Part shown: in pieces, positions 1-7,287 of the stretch | Layout of the letters: each line of letters opens with the position of its first letter | Position numbering within the stretch: the stretch's first letter is position 1 | DNA from: SVQP01 sp045650025 | Lineage (GTDB): Bacteria; Bacillota; Clostridia; Oscillospirales; CAG-272 | Assembly: GCA_045650025.1 (NCBI GenBank) | Contig: JAZRQR010000165.1 | Span: 1-15,400, forward strand | DNA length: 15,400 nucleotides | Direction: 5' to 3' | Position numbers and translations under genes: made by a program | Notes under the pieces: generated by a model | The model's input: only the letters and a program-made list of their open reading frames with translations | Told to the model about the DNA's origin: nothing | Database searches by the model: none

Positions 1-1392
1 GGCACGCAGCACGGGCGCGGAGCAGTGCTCGGGCGCAACCTTGAGCTGCCCCGATACGTGATCCTTGACCAACTTCTTGAAAAACGCGTCGTCCTTGTCG
101 AGCAGCAAATAGTCAAAGCGGATGCCCGAGCGGATAAAGACCTTTTTGACGCGGGGCAGGGCTTCGATTGCTTGGAGTAGCTCGATGTACTCGGTGTGAT
201 CCACCTGCAAATTGGGGCAGGGCTTGGGGGCGAGGCACTTTCTGCCGGGGCACACGCCATCGGTCAGCTGTTTTTGGCAGGCAGGACCGCGGAAGTTGGC
301 GGTTGGGCCGCCCACGTCGTGAATGAAGCCCTTAAAGTCGGGCATTTCGGTAATCTTTTTGGCTTCTGCCACGCAGCTCTGGATGCTGCGCGCGCGCACG
401 GTGCGACCCTGATGGAACGCCAGCGCGCAGAAATTGCAGCTGCCAAAGCAGCCACGGTTGTGCGTTACCGAGAAGCGCACCTCTTCAATGCCGGGCACGC
501 CGCCGTCCTTTTGGTAGGACGGGTGGTAGGTGCGGGTGTAGGGCAGGGCGTACACGTGGTCAAGCTCGTCTTGCTCCAAGGGGGGCATAGGCGGGTTTTG
601 CACCAGCATCTTGCCGTCGTAAAGCTCGCAGATCGCCTTACCCGTAATGCTGTCCTGGTTCTTGTATTGCACGCCAAAGGCGTTTGCGTAAGCCTTTTTG
701 TCGGTCTTGAGCTCGTTGTAGTCAAAGGTTGCGGCAATGGGGAAGTGCACGGTATCCTCGGGCTTGCCTACCCAAACCGTGCCGCGCACGTCGCGGATCT
801 TTTTGATCGGCACGCCCTTATCCAGCAGCTGCGCCAGGCGCACCAGAATCTTTTCGCCCATGCCGTAGGTCAGAATATCGGCGCGGGAGTCAATGAGCAG
901 CGAGCGGCGCACGCGATCCTCCCAGTAGTCGTAGTGGGCAAAGCGGCGCAGGGAAGCCTCCAAGCCGCCCAGAATAATCGGAATATCGCCGTACGCCTCG
1001 CGGATGCGGTTGGAGTACACGATGGTTGCGCGGTCGGGGCGCGCGCCCATCTTGCCGCCTGCGGAGTAGTAGTCATAGGTGCGCTTTTTCTTGGAGACGG
1101 TATAGTGCGCTACCATGGAGTCAATGTTGCCCGCGGTCACCAAAAAGCCAAGGCGGGGTCTGCCAAAGGTGCGGAAGGCATCGGCGCTTTTGTAATCGGG
1201 CTGCGAGAGGATGGCAACGCGAAAGCCTGCGTCCTCCAGCACGCGCGAGATGATGGAAACGCCAAACGAGGGGTGGTCAACGTAGGCATCACCCGTCACG
1301 TATACGAAATCGGGCGCATCCCAGCCAAGCTCCTGCATTTCTGCGGCGTTTATGGGTAAAAATCCGTTATTTTTGCGTAATTCCTGTGTCAT
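1..1392 (-). CDS. YgiQ family (UPF0313) radical SAM protein, C-terminal part outside the window
   Basis: This is the N-terminal 464 codons of a long radical SAM protein; it stays open to the window edge, so the C-terminus is missing. The cluster-binding motif CX3CX2C (RGCFGSCNFC) is visible at residues C315, C319 and C322, preceded by a long N-terminal domain, as in YgiQ/UPF0313 proteins, which are usually 600-740 residues. Other family-like stretches are GGLEASLRRFAHYDYW and FIHDVGGPTANF. The family is predicted to bind a 4Fe-4S cluster and SAM; its substrate is not established. The ATG at 1390-1392 is chosen because a TAGGA ribosome site lies just upstream and it follows the spoVM stop by only 8 bp, which implies co-transcription. 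Family assignment is confident, function is not. Confidence 0.9.
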   Translation of the reverse strand, partial: MTQELRKNNGFLPINAAEMQELGWDAPDFVYVTGDAYVDHPSFGVSIISRVLEDAGFRVAILSQPDYKSADAFRTFGRPRLGFLVTAGNIDSMVAHYTVSKKKRTYDYYSAGGKMGARPDRATIVYSNRIREAYGDIPIILGGLEASLRRFAHYDYWEDRVRRSLLIDSRADILTYGMGEKILVRLAQLLDKGVPIKKIRDVRGTVWVGKPEDTVHFPIAATFDYNELKTDKKAYANAFGVQYKNQDSITGKAICELYDGKMLVQNPPMPPLEQDELDHVYALPYTRTYHPSYQKDGGVPGIEEVRFSVTHNRGCFGSCNFCALAFHQGRTVRARSIQSCVAEAKKITEMPDFKGFIHDVGGPTANFRGPACQKQLTDGVCPGRKCLAPKPCPNLQVDHTEYIELLQAIEALPRVKKVFIRSGIRFDYLLLDKDDAFFKKLVKDHVSGQLKVAPEHCSAPVLRA

Positions 1393-1400
1393 ATGTAGTC

Positions 1401-1478
1401 CTACCGATTCTTGTTTTTGGTAAACAGGCGAATGATCGTGGAAACGATCCTGGGCGCTTTGAGCGTCATGATCTTCAT
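1401..1478 (-). CDS. spoVM: SpoVM-like small sporulation protein (25 aa)
   Basis: A 25-codon gene begins with ATG at 1476-1478, behind a strong AAAGGAG site with 8 bases of spacing, and ends in TAG. The product starts MKIMTLKAP and ends RLFTKNKNR. It matches Bacillus SpoVM in length (26 aa), in the MK start, in T5 and K7, in the helix-breaking P9, and in I15 and R17, residues known to matter for SpoVM. SpoVM is an amphipathic helix that recognises the positively curved forespore membrane and anchors the coat ATPase SpoIVA. The location supports it: in Bacillus, spoVM also lies directly next to thiN in the rsgA-rpe-thiN neighbourhood. It sits 54 bp after thiN and 8 bp before the ygiQ-like gene. 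Recognition is from sequence pattern plus synteny, not from a search. Confidence 0.85.
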   Translation of the reverse strand: MKIMTLKAPRIVSTIIRLFTKNKNR

Positions 1479-1532
1479 CGCGGGCACTCCTTTCATTTTT
1501 GCTAAAAGTATATGCCCTGTGCGCGCTGTGAG

Positions 1533-2159
1533 TTACGCGTCGCGCGATTCAATGACGTACATGCCGCCCTTTTTGACCGTGACCATGGCGCAGTTGCCCG
1601 TGATCTCGTTGGAGACGGCGAATTGCAGTCTGCGGTGCACGGGCTGATTCTTCATCTCGTACTTGCAGCCCTTGATGCTGACGCCCTTGCAGGTCTCGTC
1701 CACCGCGATCAGCGAAAGGTACTTGAAATCGCTGCGCAGAACGATGATGCCCGTATTGCGGATAAAGCGCGCGCGGTTGTGTCCGTCGGTGATGTAGCCC
1801 ATCACGCGGCGCGCGTGCAGATCCTGCAGAATGGAAAGGTTGGCTAAGGTGTGGTCAAGGCGACCCGAAAGACCGCCTATGAGAATGATCTCGTCCGCGC
1901 CTTTAGCAATCGCGGTCTCAATGCAGACCTGCGAGTCGGTCAAGTCCTTTTCGCGGGGCAACTCGATTTGCTCGATGCCGTCCGCAATGCGGGCACGGGG
2001 GAAGGAATCAAAATCGCCTACCGCCACGTGCACGGGGTGACCGAGGGAGAGTGCATTCTGGTAGCCGCCGTCAGCCGCAATGCAAAGATCGCCGTCTGCG
2101 GGGCGTTCGGTAATACGTTCGGGGCAGATGGCACCGCCCACGTAAATAAATGCTCGCAT
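1533..2159 (-). CDS. thiN: Thiamine pyrophosphokinase
   Basis: This 208-residue protein transfers diphosphate from ATP to thiamine to give thiamine diphosphate, in the cytoplasm. Family motifs are in order: AADGG at 28-32, GDFDS at 48-52, KDLTD at 71-75 (the metal/nucleotide-binding acidic cluster), and GGLSGRLDH at 95-103. A C-terminal beta-rich thiamine-binding domain follows. Length is normal for the ThiN/TPK family. The ATG has an AAGGAG site 6 bases upstream and lies 9 bp after the rsgA stop, so the two are probably co-transcribed. The usual neighbour rpe (ribulose-phosphate epimerase) is not between them. No TPP riboswitch is seen upstream, consistent with a salvage/housekeeping role inside a larger operon. 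Confidence 0.95.
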   Translation of the reverse strand: MRAFIYVGGAICPERITERPADGDLCIAADGGYQNALSLGHPVHVAVGDFDSFPRARIADGIEQIELPREKDLTDSQVCIETAIAKGADEIILIGGLSGRLDHTLANLSILQDLHARRVMGYITDGHNRARFIRNTGIIVLRSDFKYLSLIAVDETCKGVSIKGCKYEMKNQPVHRRLQFAVSNEITGNCAMVTVKKGGMYVIESRDA

Positions 2160-2168
2160 AAACGCTCC

Positions 2169-3131
2169 TTACATGTCCCAATCGTGCTTGTTTTTGAGCA
2201 CGTCGTAAATGGCAATAAAGCTGTCGTGGCGCGACCTTGCAATCTCGCCGCGCTTGACCGCCTCCAGAATGGCGCAGCCCTGCTCCTTGGTGTGGGAGCA
2301 CTTGGTAAAGCGGCACTGCCCCAGCAGCGGCACGAACTCGCGCATGGTCAAGGGCAGGTCTTCCTTGGTAAAGAAGTGGAAGCGGGCAAAATCCAGCATG
2401 GAAAAGCCGGGGGTATCGGCAATCAAGCCGTGCTCGGTGCCCGGCATGGGAAACAGCTCCACGGTACGGGTGGTGTGCTTGCCGCGCTCGATCTTGCGGC
2501 TGACCTCACCGGTCTGCAGCGCAAGCGAGGGGAAAAGGGCGTTGAGCAGCGTGGATTTTCCCACGCCCGAAGCGCCCGCAAAGGCAGAGATCCTGCCCTC
2601 GCAATGCTCTGCTATGTAAGCGCGCAGGGCATCCATACCGCTGCCGTCTGCCGAGCTTGTGCAGAAGGCGTCAAAGCCTGCGTTTTGGTAAAGCGTGCAA
2701 AGCTGCTCGGCGTAGTCCGCCTTGGTGTCGGATTTGGTCACCACGATCACAGGGGTGATGTGGTGGTGCTCCAAAATGCAGATCAGCTTGTCCACCGTCT
2801 CCAGCACGGGGGCAGGCTTAGCGGCGGCAAAGGTGACGAACATGACGTCCAGATTGGCAAGCGGCGGACGGATGAGCGCGTTTTTGCGCTCGGCAATGTC
2901 CGAGATCATAGCGCCCGCATCGCGCTCGCTCTCGCCGGTCTGTTCAAACTCCAAAGAGACGATATCGCCAACCAAGGGGGTCAGATTTTCATGTCGAAAA
3001 GCCCCCTTGGCGCGGCAGGCGATGGGGGTATTCGGGTCAAGCCCTGCAGATCGGGCGGCGTCGGGGGTCAGCTTTACCTGGTAAAGTCCGCCCACGCCTT
3101 TCATAATTCTTCCGCAATGGATGAGTTCCAT
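2169..3131 (-). CDS. rsgA: Ribosome small subunit-dependent GTPase A
   Basis: RsgA is a circularly permuted GTPase that checks late 30S subunit maturation. The protein has an N-terminal OB-fold region (about 1-75), then the permuted G motifs: G4 as TKSD (132-135, a T-for-N variant also known in Bacillota), G1/P-loop GASGVGKST (186-194) and G3 DTPG (239-242). The C-terminal zinc site is C273, C278, H280 and C286. At 320 residues it is of usual size. The ATG at 3131 has an AGAGGA site about 10 bases upstream; an in-frame ATG at 3104 is a possible alternative with a weaker GGAAG site. It lies 18 bp after rlmN. The stp1 and prkC genes usually found between rlmN and rsgA are absent. Confidence 0.96.
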   Translation of the reverse strand: MELIHCGRIMKGVGGLYQVKLTPDAARSAGLDPNTPIACRAKGAFRHENLTPLVGDIVSLEFEQTGESERDAGAMISDIAERKNALIRPPLANLDVMFVTFAAAKPAPVLETVDKLICILEHHHITPVIVVTKSDTKADYAEQLCTLYQNAGFDAFCTSSADGSGMDALRAYIAEHCEGRISAFAGASGVGKSTLLNALFPSLALQTGEVSRKIERGKHTTRTVELFPMPGTEHGLIADTPGFSMLDFARFHFFTKEDLPLTMREFVPLLGQCRFTKCSHTKEQGCAILEAVKRGEIARSRHDSFIAIYDVLKNKHDWDM

Positions 3132-3149
3132 GTAGTGTCCGTCCTCTTG

Positions 3150-4220
3150 TTAAGCGTCTTTTTCTTTTTGATCGGCACGGCGCAGCTGACCGCACGAGGC
3201 GTTGATGTCCGCACCAAGCTTTCTGCGCACGGTGGCGCGCACGCCCTTCTTTTCCAAGGTAGCGGCAAATGCCTTGATGGCTTTGTCGTCCGAGCGTTCA
3301 AAGCCGGTCTCCTCAACGGGGTTGACCGGAATGAGATTGACGTGAATGGGCATGGTGTCGTTGCGGGAGCGCAGGCGCGAGTTGAGCACGTTTGCTAACT
3401 GCTCTGCGGCGGCAACCGAGTCGTTTTTACCTCGAATGAGGGTGTATTCAAAGGAAATGCGTCTGCCGGTAGCGGCAAAGTAGTCCTTGCAAGCCTTCAG
3501 CAGCGCGTCCACGCCCCACTTGTTGTTGATGGGCATGATGGAGGAGCGCGTGGTATCGTCGCAGGCGTGCAGCGAGATCGAGAGCGTGATGGGCAGATCC
3601 TGCTTTGCCAGCTCGTAGATCTTGTCGACCACGCCGCAGGTGGAGAGCGAGATGTGGCGGTAGCCAATGCAAATGCCGCCCTGGGCGTTGACCAGCTTCA
3701 AGAATTTGATGACGTTGTCAAAGTTGTCTAAGGGCTCGCCAATGCCCATCATGACAATGCCGCCAATGCGGGCACCGGGGTCGGTGGCGCTCATGTCCTT
3801 TTGCGCGGCAATGACCTGCCCGATCAGCTCGGCGGCATTTAAGTCGCGCACGCGTCCGCCAATGGTGGAGGCACAGAACTTGCAGCCCATGCGGCAGCCA
3901 ACCTGAGAGGAGATGCAGATGGTCGAGCCATGCTTATAGTGCATGACGACCGCCTCGACGCAGTTGCCGTCCGAGAGCTCAAAGAGATATTTGATGGTGC
4001 CGTCAATGGCGGAGACCAATCGGCGGCGAGCGATGGGCAGGTGATAGGTGGTGACTTCGGAAATCTTTGCCACCGTTTTTTTGCCCACGTTGGTAATCTC
4101 CTCGGGTGCAAGACCTTTATGCAAGCCCTCAAACAACTGACGGGCGCGATATTTGGGCTCGCCGAGCTGTGCCATCAAGGCTTCCAGCTCCTCGGGGAGC
4201 AGGGAGAGTATGTTTTCCAT
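3150..4220 (-). CDS. rlmN: 23S rRNA A2503 / tRNA A37 C2-methyltransferase (radical SAM)
   Basis: RlmN methylates C2 of A2503 in 23S rRNA and A37 of some tRNAs with a radical SAM mechanism. The product is 356 aa. It has the cluster motif CX3CX2C at C109, C113 and C116 (GCRMGCKFCAST), the downstream MMGIGEPLDN segment (SAM-binding GEP-type motif) and a C-terminal cysteine, C343 (INASCGQLR), equivalent to the one that forms the methyl-transfer intermediate. The open frame extends to 4253, but the start at 4218-4220 is preferred: it has an AAGGA site 7 bases upstream and the N-terminus (MENILSLLPEELEAL) then matches the family. Its upstream side abuts the first hairpin-rich repeat, so its original linkage to rsmB has been interrupted. 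Confidence 0.96.
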   Translation of the reverse strand: MENILSLLPEELEALMAQLGEPKYRARQLFEGLHKGLAPEEITNVGKKTVAKISEVTTYHLPIARRRLVSAIDGTIKYLFELSDGNCVEAVVMHYKHGSTICISSQVGCRMGCKFCASTIGGRVRDLNAAELIGQVIAAQKDMSATDPGARIGGIVMMGIGEPLDNFDNVIKFLKLVNAQGGICIGYRHISLSTCGVVDKIYELAKQDLPITLSISLHACDDTTRSSIMPINNKWGVDALLKACKDYFAATGRRISFEYTLIRGKNDSVAAAEQLANVLNSRLRSRNDTMPIHVNLIPVNPVEETGFERSDDKAIKAFAATLEKKGVRATVRRKLGADINASCGQLRRADQKEKDA

Positions 4221-4275
4221 ATGATTTTCCTTACGTTTTTTGGTGCATAGCACAAATGAATAAATAGTGTGGGGG

Positions 4276-4515
4276 TGCCCCTCGTGTCATCCTGAGCGGA
4301 GAAAACATCCCGGTGCGGATGTTTTCGTAGTCGAACTTTCAAAAATCTGCAATAGATTGCTGATTTTTGAAAGTCAAAACGCTTGAAGCGTTTTGAGGAT
4401 CTACGAGGGTAGGCTGTTCGCCCGTAGATCCCGCGCTGACGCGCGCCCCTGCGGGGTTCGACTCCGTCATTTCGCAACTTGTTGCGAAATTCCTCCGCTC
4501 AGGATGACACGGGCG
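4276..4515. repeat. Hairpin-rich dispersed repeat, copy 1 (MITE/REPIN-like)
   Basis: The ends are inverted repeats: 4283-4301 (CGTGTCATCCTGAGCGGAG) is the exact reverse complement of 4493-4511. Between them is a chain of perfect or near-perfect hairpins: 4302-4325 (9-bp arms AAAACATCC), 4335-4374 (13-bp arms plus an inner 5-bp stem), 4374-4396 (11-bp arms TCAAAACGCTT), 4397-4431 (arms GGATCTAC/GTAGATCC) and 4469-4490 (10-bp arms ATTTCGCAAC). The left end reads CHPERR when translated on the minus strand, the signature of a widespread family of bacterial dispersed repeats. It lies 55 bp upstream of the rlmN start and may supply or block transcription there. Confidence 0.9.
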
Positions 4516-4533
4516 GATGCATCCGGATGCATC
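4516..4533. repeat. 18-bp perfect palindrome at the repeat edge
   Basis: Two GATGCATC units separated by CG form a perfect 18-bp palindrome immediately after the copy 1 right boundary and 21 bp from the stop codon of the GIY-YIG gene. It is absent from the corresponding edge of copy 2. It could be a protein-binding site, a processing hairpin for the GIY-YIG transcript, or part of the element. There is no U-tract, so it is not a standard terminator. Confidence 0.7.
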
Positions 4534-4554
4534 GGTGATTCTGATCAATACAGG

Positions 4555-4836
4555 TTATAAAAGATATTCGGACCAATCGTCCATGTTCGGGTTTTTTGTG
4601 GCTACAAGCGCATCCTTTTTCTCACGCTTCCATCCCTTTAGTTGCTTTTCCCGTGCAATGGCATATTTGACTTCGTGGAATTCTTCGTAATATACAAGTT
4701 TGTGTATGTGATACCTTTTGGTAAATCCGCTTATTTCCTCACTTTTGTGTTCACGTAATCTTCGTCGAAGATCATTTGTTACGCCGATATACATATATTT
4801 ATTTACTTTATCTGTCAGCATGTAAACGTAATACAT
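4555..4836 (-). CDS. Stand-alone GIY-YIG endonuclease-domain protein
   Basis: This 93-residue protein is essentially one GIY-YIG nuclease domain. The two core strands read YVY (3-5) and YIG (16-18), followed by the helix LRRRLREH (23-30) that carries the catalytic Arg and His, then FTKRYHIHKLVYYE, and the metal-binding Glu as E63 in REKQLKGW. It belongs to the small UvrC-N-terminal-like/UPF0213-type group, whose physiological role is not settled. The ATG at 4836 has an AAGGAG site 7 bases upstream; a longer frame to 4884 would run into the repeat and is rejected. The copy 2 repeat begins 3 bases beyond this ribosome site, so any promoter must lie in the repeat or further back. Base composition is much more AT-rich than its neighbours, suggesting acquisition. 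Confidence 0.9.
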   Translation of the reverse strand: MYYVYMLTDKVNKYMYIGVTNDLRRRLREHKSEEISGFTKRYHIHKLVYYEEFHEVKYAIAREKQLKGWKREKKDALVATKNPNMDDWSEYLL

Positions 4837-4851
4837 CAACGGTCTCCTTTT

Positions 4852-5093
4852 TGCCCCTCGTGTCATCCTGAGCGGAGAAAACATCCCGGTGTGGATGTTT
4901 TCGTAGTCGAACTTTCAAAAAACTGCAATAGATTGCTGATTTTTGAAAGTCAAAACGCTTGAAGCGTTTTGAGGATCTACGAGGGGTAGGCTGTTCGCCC
5001 GTAGATCCCTTGCTGCGCGCGCCCCTGCGGGGTTCGACTCCGTCAATTCACCGCAAGGCGGTGAATTATCTTCGCACCAGGATGACACGGGCG
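4852..5093. repeat. Hairpin-rich dispersed repeat, copy 2
   Basis: This is a direct copy of the 4276-4515 repeat, offset by 576 bp on the left side. The left end (4859-4877) is identical. The large hairpin recurs at 4911-4950 with one arm mismatch. The terminal hairpin differs: arms AATTCACCGC/GCGGTGAATT at 5045-5067 stand where copy 1 has ATTTCGCAAC/GTTGCGAAAT. The right inverted end is degenerate; only CAGGATGACACG (5078-5089) is intact. Single-base indels occur, such as an extra G after GATCTACGAGG. It occupies the space between the rsmB stop and the GIY-YIG ribosome site, so it probably forms the 5' leader of the GIY-YIG transcript. Confidence 0.9.
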
Positions 5094-5123
5094 ATTTATT
5101 TCTCTGGGCGTTATTTAGTATCT

Positions 5124-6446
5124 TCAATCGACTTTCCGCAGCTTGGCAATAAAGAACCCGTCGGTGCCGTGCATATCGGGGGTCAGGGTCAGCATGCCAT
5201 CGTCGGCGTCAATGCCGCCAATCGAGAATGCCTCAAGGGCAAATTCGGGGTGGGAGCAAAGGAATTTCTGCACGTTCTGTTCGTTTTCCTCGGGGAAAAT
5301 GGTGCAGGTGGAGTATACGAGTACACCGCCGTCCTTGACGTAGCGGCAGCAGTTTTCCAAAATTGCGTACTGAATGGCGGGCAGAGCCGCGGCGTCCGAT
5401 AGATCCTTGTAGCGGATCTCGGGCTTTTTGCCAAGCACGCCAAAGCCGGAGCAGGGTACGTCGCAAAGCACGCGGTCGGCTTGTCCCACAAGCGCGGGAT
5501 CGTGCGCACGCGCGTCGCGCTCACGCACCTCAATGATCGAAATGCCCAGGCGCTGTGCGCCGGTCTGGATCAGCGAGAGCTTGCTTTGGTGCAGGTCGCA
5601 GGCAAGAATTCTGCCCGTGTTTTGCATTTGAATTGCCGTACCAAATGTCTTGGAGCCGGGGCAAGCGCAAGCATCGATGACAAAATCACCGGGCTGCGCG
5701 TCCAGCACCTGCACGCAGATCTGCGAGGCGAGGTCCTGCACAAAGACCTGACCGTAAGAGATCTGCGGTGAGCCCGAGGGAATGAAATCGGGCACGGTCA
5801 GGGCACTCTCCAGCACGGCGGAGGGCTGCACGCGGTAGCCCAGCGCGCAAAGCTCGCCTTCCAGCTGCTCGGGGGAGTTTTTCAGGGTATTGACGCGCAG
5901 GGTAATGGGCGGCGCGTGCCCAAAGGCTTCCATCACTGCCTCGGCGCGCTCTGCGCCGAAAATCTCGGTCAATTTCTTGCAAAGCGGAACGGGCAGGGAG
6001 TATGTAACCGACAAGTAGCGATACAGATCGGTCTGTTTGTCGGGGAAGGGCAGATCGTGTGCGCGGCGCGTGTATTCACGCAGCACCGCATTGACAAAGC
6101 CGCGTGCGCGGCGGGGCGCAAGTGCCACCGTTTCGTTGATGGCGGCGTGCGCGGGAATGCGATCCAGGTAGCGCAGCTGGTAAAGACCCATGCGCACCAG
6201 ATTGCGCACCGTGCCGTCCAAGGTCTCCATGGGGCGGGAAGCAAGCGCGTCCGCCATGTAGTCCAGCGTCAGTCTGCGCTCGGTCACGCCGTACACGAGA
6301 ATGGTCACAAGTGCCTTGTCGGGGGCGGAAAGCTCGCTTCTTTTGAGCGCGGCATCCAGGGCAAGGTTGGTGTATTGCCCTGCCGAATCGGTTTTGTTGA
6401 GAATCTGCAGCGCAAGGGCGCGTGCAGGATTGAGCGTCTGTTCCAT
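5124..6446 (-). CDS. rsmB: 16S rRNA (cytosine-967-C5)-methyltransferase
   Basis: RsmB methylates C967 of 16S rRNA using SAM. The 440-aa protein has an N-terminal NusB-like RNA-binding domain (about 1-135) and a C-terminal Rossmann methyltransferase domain. Visible motifs are the SAM-binding DACACPGSKT (usual form DAxAPGGKT, so a C and an S replace the common A and G), the catalytic-loop DVPCSGFGVLGKKPEIRYK, and STCTIFPEENE with the nucleophilic cysteine. The ATG overlaps the peptidase stop by one base (TGATG) and has AGGAG upstream, so the two are translationally coupled. In most relatives rlmN follows directly; here the repeat/GIY-YIG block intervenes. Confidence 0.95.
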   Translation of the reverse strand: MEQTLNPARALALQILNKTDSAGQYTNLALDAALKRSELSAPDKALVTILVYGVTERRLTLDYMADALASRPMETLDGTVRNLVRMGLYQLRYLDRIPAHAAINETVALAPRRARGFVNAVLREYTRRAHDLPFPDKQTDLYRYLSVTYSLPVPLCKKLTEIFGAERAEAVMEAFGHAPPITLRVNTLKNSPEQLEGELCALGYRVQPSAVLESALTVPDFIPSGSPQISYGQVFVQDLASQICVQVLDAQPGDFVIDACACPGSKTFGTAIQMQNTGRILACDLHQSKLSLIQTGAQRLGISIIEVRERDARAHDPALVGQADRVLCDVPCSGFGVLGKKPEIRYKDLSDAAALPAIQYAILENCCRYVKDGGVLVYSTCTIFPEENEQNVQKFLCSHPEFALEAFSIGGIDADDGMLTLTPDMHGTDGFFIAKLRKVD

Positions 6447-7165
6447 CAGCGTCGTCTCCTAAAAATCAGGATCAGGCGCAAAAGCGAGAGCAGCGAGGTG
6501 GCAAGCGCTGCCACGTAGGTCATGGCTGCGGCGCTGAGCACCTGTCCTGCAACTCTGTGCTCCTCCTTGGTCAGCGTGCCCCAGCCGTCTATGATCTTGA
6601 GTGCGCGGTGGGAGGCGTTAAACTCCACGTGCAGCGTGGCGAGCTGGAACAGGGTGCTGAAGGAATAGAGCGCAATGCCGCTGACCATGAGAAGGTCAGA
6701 GAGCGGATTGGCTGCCTGGATATAGAAATACGAAATGAATAAGCCGATCAGAAACAGCGGCATGGCAAGACCTGCGCCAATACGGGTCATGGGAATGATG
6801 GCGGCGCGCACGCGAACGGGGAAATAATCCTGCGCGTACTGCACGGCGTGACCTGCCTCGTGCGCGGCAACGCCAACGGCTGCAGCACTGGTGCTGCCGT
6901 AAACGGCATCGGAGAGGTAGATCGTATTTTCCTTGGGGTCGTAGTGGTCGCTCAGCTCGCCTGCTACGCGCTCAATGGAGATGTGGTAAAGTCCGTATTC
7001 GTCCAGGATCTTGCGTGCAGTCTGCGCGCCCGTAATGCCGCATGCGGTTTTGGTGCGGCTGCCCCAATCAAACGCGCGCTTGACGCGATATTGCGCGATC
7101 AGCGCAAAGATGAATGCGGGGAGCAGCAAAAAGAGTGTCCAGTCGAAAAAGGAATAATAAAACAT
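6446..7165 (-). CDS. Membrane zinc metallopeptidase, YugP family
   Basis: This 239-aa membrane protein carries the zincin motif HEAGH at 102-106, with E181 (LHVEFNAS) the likely third zinc ligand. A transmembrane segment at about 9-27, a pair around 123-150 and 157-178, and a C-terminal one near 210-235 flank the catalytic part. Length and motifs match the YugP/neutral zinc metallopeptidase (peptidase M48-like, DUF2268-unrelated) family found next to rsmB in many Clostridia. Its substrate is unknown; a role in membrane-protein turnover is a guess. The frame is open to 7216, but the ATG at 7165 has a GGAGG site 6 bases upstream and gives the typical MFYY start. Confidence 0.92.
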   Translation of the reverse strand: MFYYSFFDWTLFLLLPAFIFALIAQYRVKRAFDWGSRTKTACGITGAQTARKILDEYGLYHISIERVAGELSDHYDPKENTIYLSDAVYGSTSAAAVGVAAHEAGHAVQYAQDYFPVRVRAAIIPMTRIGAGLAMPLFLIGLFISYFYIQAANPLSDLLMVSGIALYSFSTLFQLATLHVEFNASHRALKIIDGWGTLTKEEHRVAGQVLSAAAMTYVAALATSLLSLLRLILIFRRRR

Positions 7166-7287
7166 ATATAACCTCCGTAGTGGCAGAAAACCTGCTCGCT
7201 TGGGATTTTTGCACAAAAAATGAAATGCCTTTTGTATTGAGTGCGATTGATAACTGTTGTGAGTAAAACGTAGAATTTTACGCGCAG

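Larger units (their letters stand above)
4276..5093. mobile_element. Candidate composite cassette: hairpin repeat - GIY-YIG gene - hairpin repeat
   Basis: Two direct copies of a roughly 240-bp repeat (4276-4515 and 4852-5093) enclose a single small GIY-YIG endonuclease gene. The whole 818-bp block sits between rsmB and rlmN, which are normally adjacent in Bacillota. The enclosed gene is clearly more AT-rich than the flanking housekeeping genes. Each repeat carries its own inverted ends, so this could be two independent insertions beside an endonuclease gene or one mobile unit. No target-site duplication is evident at the outer edges. The composite interpretation is inference; the repeats and the gene are seen directly. 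Confidence 0.45.

Noticed and set aside
196..1359. Long plus-strand open frame (387 codons)
   Set aside because: It lies wholly antisense to the ygiQ-like gene, whose protein shows the radical SAM motif. The plus-strand product is low-complexity and unfamiliar.
1851..3398. Plus-strand open frame of 515 codons
   Set aside because: Antisense to thiN, rsgA and the end of rlmN, all with clear motifs. Its length comes from codon bias and GC content.
4339..4548. Short minus-strand frame containing CHPERR
   Set aside because: It is the translation of the dispersed repeat itself, not a gene; the same applies to the frame at 4915-5127.
4260..5100. Possible CRISPR array
   Set aside because: Only two copies 576 bp apart with a gene between them and no short regular spacers.
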